NCBI GenBank assembly: GCA_964384625.1
Contig: CAYLNH010000319.1
Location: forward strand, 1 to 7,745
Reading direction: 5' to 3'
Length of the DNA stretch: 7,745 bases
DNA from: CAYLNH01 sp964384625
GTDB lineage: Bacteria; Verrucomicrobiota; Lentisphaeria; JABSQK01
Part shown: one piece after another, positions 5,036-7,745 of the stretch
Position numbering within the stretch: position 1 is the first letter of the stretch
How the letters are laid out: each line of letters opens with the position of its first letter
The notes under the pieces: generated by a model
The model's database searches: none
What the model saw: the letters and a program-made list of their open reading frames with translations, nothing else
Told to the model about the DNA's origin: nothing
Translations under genes and position numbers: made by a program

Positions 5036-6439
5036 ATGTCAATCGAGCAGACGGTTGCCGACCACGGGCAGGAACATGTCCTGCAATACGTCGACGACAT
5101 TTCGCCGGCGGGCCGCAAGCGTCTGCTTGATCAACTGCGCGCCATTGCCTGGGACGAGTTTGACGAGTGGGTGGACAACCATGTTCGCCGGGCGACGGCC
5201 GGCGCACCCGCGGGCACCCCGGAGCCGGCGCCGTATCTGCCGTTGGAGCCGGACACCCCCGACCGCCGCGAGCTGTACGCCCGGGCCCGGGCCCAGGGCG
5301 TGGAGCTGTTGCGGGCGGGGGCCGTCGCTGCCTTCACGGTGGCGGGTGGGCAAGGCACCCGCCTCGGGTTCAACGGGCCGAAGGGGACCTACCCGATCTC
5401 GCCGGTGCGGCAGAAGTCGCTTTTCCAGTTGTTCGCCGAGACCATCGCCCGCAATGGCGCCCTCTACGGCCGGCCGATCCCGTGGTACATCATGACGAGT
5501 CCGCAGAACGACTCGGAGACGCGGGATTTCTTTGATGCCAACGCCTGCTTCGGCCTGGCGCCGGACGCCATAACATTTTTCCGCCAGGGACAGATGCCGG
5601 CCTTCGACTTCGACGGCCGTCTGCTGCTGGCGGCCAGGGACTCCCTGGCCCTGTCGCCGGACGGCCACGGCGGCAGCCTCCGGGCGCTTCACGTGTCCGG
5701 CGCCCTGGAGGACATGAGCCGGCGCGGCATCGAACACATCTCGTACTTCCAGGTGGACAACCCCCTGGTCACAATTCTGGACCCGCTGTTCATCGGTCTG
5801 CATCACCTTCAAAACGCGCAAATGAGCAATCGGATGGTGCCGAAACTCGATGCCCGCGAGAAGATGGGCGTGTTCTGCCAGGTCGACGGCCGGACGCAGG
5901 TGGTGGAGTACAGCGATCTGCCGGCGGATCTCGCTGCCGACACCGATGCGGACGGCCGACTCCATTTTGTTGCGGGCAGTCCGGCGATTCACCTGTTGCG
6001 GCGCGACTTTGTCGCGGAGCTCAATGCCGCAGGATTCTCCCTGCCGTGGCACCGAGCAGTCAAGAAAGTGCCATGCCTGGATGACACAGGCAACTTGATC
6101 GAGCCGGCCGAACCGAATGCGGTAAAATTGGAGACGTTTGTTTTCGACGCCTTACGCTTTACCGATCGCACCATCATCCTCGAGGCGAAGCGTGCGGACG
6201 AGTTTGCCCCGGTCAAGAACAAGGAAGGGCGTGACTCGCCGGCGACCTGCCGGCGGCTGATGCAGGAGCAATTCGCCCGCTGGCTGACGGCGGCCGGCGT
6301 CCGCGTGCCGCGTCGGCAAGACGGCAGTCTGGACTGCCGGTTGGAAATTTCGCCGCACTGCGGAGTGTCGGCAGAGGACTTCGGCAAGGGATTTGAACCG
6401 ATAACCATTAAACCTGGTGATGAGGTGTATCTCCAATGA
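5036..6439 (+). CDS. UDP-sugar pyrophosphorylase, AGX1/UAP-like (UDPGP family)
   Basis: The 467-residue cytoplasmic enzyme should couple UTP to a sugar 1-phosphate, giving a UDP-sugar and pyrophosphate. It resembles the eukaryotic UDP-N-acetylhexosamine pyrophosphorylase along its length. Visible blocks are the nucleotide loop VAGGQGTRLG (103-111 core) with PKG (115-117), PWYIMTS (149-155), FFRQGQMPAFDFDG (181-194), SPDGHGG (207-213), QVDNPLV (239-245), VEYSDLP (290-296), KLETFVFD (364-371) and the second lysine block APVKN (391-395). The QVDN form points to the UAP branch rather than UDP-glucose pyrophosphorylase. Positions that I recall as Asn sugar contacts in human AGX1 appear as His211 and Ser315, so the sugar (GlcNAc, GalNAc or Glc) is uncertain. 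GGGAAGG (5019-5025), ten bases upstream, supports this start. It overlaps the next gene by 4 bp. Confidence 0.92.
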   Translation: MSIEQTVADHGQEHVLQYVDDISPAGRKRLLDQLRAIAWDEFDEWVDNHVRRATAGAPAGTPEPAPYLPLEPDTPDRRELYARARAQGVELLRAGAVAAFTVAGGQGTRLGFNGPKGTYPISPVRQKSLFQLFAETIARNGALYGRPIPWYIMTSPQNDSETRDFFDANACFGLAPDAITFFRQGQMPAFDFDGRLLLAARDSLALSPDGHGGSLRALHVSGALEDMSRRGIEHISYFQVDNPLVTILDPLFIGLHHLQNAQMSNRMVPKLDAREKMGVFCQVDGRTQVVEYSDLPADLAADTDADGRLHFVAGSPAIHLLRRDFVAELNAAGFSLPWHRAVKKVPCLDDTGNLIEPAEPNAVKLETFVFDALRFTDRTIILEAKRADEFAPVKNKEGRDSPATCRRLMQEQFARWLTAAGVRVPRRQDGSLDCRLEISPHCGVSAEDFGKGFEPITIKPGDEVYLQ

Positions 6440-6765
6440 ACATGCACTACAGCATCGCCCAATTCAGCCTGCGGGAGCTGATCCTGAGCCATCAGGATGT
6501 CTGTGCCAGCCTCAATGCGGCGTGTCGTCGAAATGGCCACAGCCATCGACTTGCCGGCGTGCTTCAGACGCGTGCTTTCGCGATCTTTCTGCTCGAAGAA
6601 GACGCGAGCGGTCAGGATTGGGAATACGTGATTGAGCCGTTTCCGGGCGAGGAACCGGCCGACATCTGCGGCGAGATCGCCGCCCGCTGGCAGGGCTCCT
6701 TTTCAACCCGCGGACAAATCGTCCTGGAAGACAAATACCTCGGCGTTTTCGAGAAACAGCCATAG
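6436..6765 (+). CDS. Uncharacterised 109-residue soluble protein
   Basis: I do not recognise this protein. Its ATG overlaps the uridylyltransferase stop codon (ATGA), and GAGGTG at 6422-6427 stands eight bases before it, so it is probably translated by coupling and is a genuine gene. A second ATG two codons on (6442) is an alternative start. The 109 residues are mixed alpha/beta without signal peptide or membrane helix. A helical first half (about 10-45) contains His37 and two cysteines (Cys23, Cys30). A strand-like stretch AFAIFLLEE follows (47-55), then WEYVIEPFPGEEP (62-74), a third cysteine in DICGEIAARW and a C-terminal stretch IVLEDKYLGVFEK. The alternation looks like a small compact fold. 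Position suggests a partner or accessory of the enzyme upstream, but no function is assigned. Confidence 0.8.
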   Translation: MNMHYSIAQFSLRELILSHQDVCASLNAACRRNGHSHRLAGVLQTRAFAIFLLEEDASGQDWEYVIEPFPGEEPADICGEIAARWQGSFSTRGQIVLEDKYLGVFEKQP

Positions 6766-6798
6766 CGCAGCCGAGTTGGGTGCCGGAGCAGTTTGTTC

Positions 6799-7632
6799 AT
6801 GCGAAGCAGCCCCGACCATAGCGTTGGCAACGGCCGGTCGTTGCGGGAAGCGTTGTTTTGCTGGCCGCAGCGCGGTCTGACGGTACTGCTGCTTGCCGCT
6901 CTGGCGGCGTTTGCCGTCTCGTGGTGGCGACGCGGCGCCCTGCCCTATGCCCATCAGATCCATCCGGATTTGAACATGGCGCCGATTCAGGAGAAGACGA
7001 CCCGTGACGCATTCGCCTTTGAACACCTGGGGGCCCGCTTCCGCGTCACGCCGCTGGCGGAATATGAAATGTGGGGTCTGGTCGTCTCACACAACGACAT
7101 CAACTCGTTCGCCGACATCTACCACGATGAAAACTCGGTCGACGTCAAGGATCTGTGTACGATTTGGGGGTCGAACGTCGAAACCAACGACTTCCGTAAA
7201 GTGCAGTTCAAGAGCGACTGCTACGTCTGCCGCTTCCGCTACCGCAGCGGCACGAAATTCAACCATGCGGAATTGGCCAACACCCACCTGCTGTCTTCCG
7301 ACCCGGAGGTTCTGCGGGGGATCGGCGCGGTTCGGAAAGCCGATCAAATCCGCTTGAAAGGGGTGCTGGTCAATTACCGGGCGGAGGGGACGACCTGGGA
7401 ACGCAAGTCGAGCTTGACCCGCAAAGACACGGGAATGGGCGCCTGCGAAGTGATGTTCGTCGAGGAAGTGGAGGTCCTGCGACGGGGCACGCCAATGTGG
7501 TACGCGGCCTTCGACGCCGCCAAAATCGCACTGATCCTGTTCGTTGTCCTGAAGATCGGACTCTTGGTTCTGAAAACCATCCTGGACCAACGGGATTTTC
7601 AGAACCGGGTGGATGCCAGCAGCGCGTATTAG
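6799..7632 (+). CDS. Uncharacterised membrane protein with two terminal helices
   Basis: This 277-residue protein has a membrane helix near each end (about 27-43 and 240-261) enclosing a hydrophilic domain of about 190 residues, which probably faces outside the cytoplasm. The central domain carries conserved-looking segments: PLAEYEMWGLVVSHND (85-100), DLCTIWGSNV (118-127), a CYVC pair (141-144), ANTHLL (160-165) and a strand block ADQIRLKGVLVNYR (181-194). I recall similar DLCxxWG...NxHLL...DQxRLKGxLVxY patterns in unannotated proteins of other bacteria, so it is probably a conserved family, but I cannot name it. The start at 6799 was preferred to TTG 6793 because GGAG (6785-6788) lies ten bases upstream. 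It follows the 109-residue gene by 33 bp, in the same run. Confidence 0.85.
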   Translation: MRSSPDHSVGNGRSLREALFCWPQRGLTVLLLAALAAFAVSWWRRGALPYAHQIHPDLNMAPIQEKTTRDAFAFEHLGARFRVTPLAEYEMWGLVVSHNDINSFADIYHDENSVDVKDLCTIWGSNVETNDFRKVQFKSDCYVCRFRYRSGTKFNHAELANTHLLSSDPEVLRGIGAVRKADQIRLKGVLVNYRAEGTTWERKSSLTRKDTGMGACEVMFVEEVEVLRRGTPMWYAAFDAAKIALILFVVLKIGLLVLKTILDQRDFQNRVDASSAY

Positions 7633-7745
7633 CGTAAGTGCTCGACTCTCCCCGTTGTGCTCGGAGCGAAGCGTCAATATCCCGAAGCGTTCCGAAACAA
7701 AGTAGCCCGCCTCTCCGAGGCGGTGTCATCGAAGCGGTCCCCGCG
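7633..7745. other. Non-coding right edge with heptamer repeats
   Basis: After the last stop codon no gene is visible. The heptamer CGAAGCG occurs three times, at 7667-7673, 7683-7689 and 7730-7736. Between the second and third copies sits the hairpin at 7707-7723. There is no T-run that would make a classical terminator for the operon. The stretch looks like the beginning of a dispersed intergenic repeat cut by the window end. Confidence 0.5.
7707..7723. repeat. Tight GC-rich stem-loop in a GTAGCCCGCCTC-type repeat
   Basis: CCGCCTC (7707-7713) pairs exactly with GAGGCGG (7717-7723) around TCC. Preceded by GTAGC, this form is, as I recall, a recurrent intergenic motif in planctomycete-, verrucomicrobial- and hydrogenedentes-like genomes. 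It could also terminate the upstream operon, though without a following T-tract. Confidence 0.55.

Noticed and set aside
4296..5495. A 399-residue plus-strand frame across the thioredoxin and pyrophosphorylase genes
   Set aside because: It is out of frame with two clear genes and its translation is low-complexity Arg/Gly/Asp-rich sequence.
5039..6052. A 337-residue minus-strand frame opposite the pyrophosphorylase
   Set aside because: It is antisense to an intact enzyme gene and shows no motif or start signal.

Overview
The window is G+C-rich bacterial chromosome holding one gene on the minus strand (recN) and five on the plus strand, flanked by hairpin-rich non-coding DNA. The organism is probably from the PVC superphylum (Planctomycetes, Verrucomicrobia, Lentisphaerae and relatives) or a similar deep lineage such as Hydrogenedentes. 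This rests on the eukaryote-like UAP/UDPGP uridylyltransferase, the large RsbU-type phosphatase and the GTAGCCCGCCTCTCCGAGG-type hairpin at the right edge. I hold this placement loosely; no marker in the window fixes it.

Layout. Positions 1-753 carry no convincing gene. They hold a series of inverted repeats, including two related TTTCGCGG...GCGAAAAG elements and two copies, exactly 118 bp apart, of a roughly 46-bp double-hairpin repeat with one compensatory base-pair change. Positions 754-2430 (minus) are recN, the SMC-like DNA repair ATPase. Positions 2431-2668 are a divergent, relatively A+T-rich intergenic region with weak promoter candidates and a small hairpin. From 2669 to 7632 five genes run on the plus strand: a membrane-anchored GAF plus SpoIIE/RsbU phosphatase, an exported TlpA-like thioredoxin with a helical C-terminal extension, a UDP-sugar pyrophosphorylase of the AGX1/UAP type, an unrecognised 109-residue soluble protein overlapping it by 4 bp, and an unrecognised two-helix membrane protein. 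Positions 7633-7745 are non-coding, with a tight hairpin and a repeated CGAAGCG heptamer.

How the genes fit together. The phosphatase is probably the output end of a partner-switching signalling pathway, but no anti-sigma kinase or STAS partner is present here. The thioredoxin is separated from it by 95 bp containing a fair sigma-70-like promoter and a strong ribosome binding site, so it may start a new transcript. The thioredoxin, uridylyltransferase, 109-residue protein and membrane protein are closely spaced (16 bp, -4 bp, 33 bp) and look like one transcription unit serving envelope functions: exported redox chemistry, nucleotide-sugar supply and a membrane protein of unknown role. I see no CRISPR array, tRNA, rRNA, insertion sequence, phage gene or obvious new defence system. 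The least explained items are the repeat family on the left and the two uncharacterised genes at the right end.
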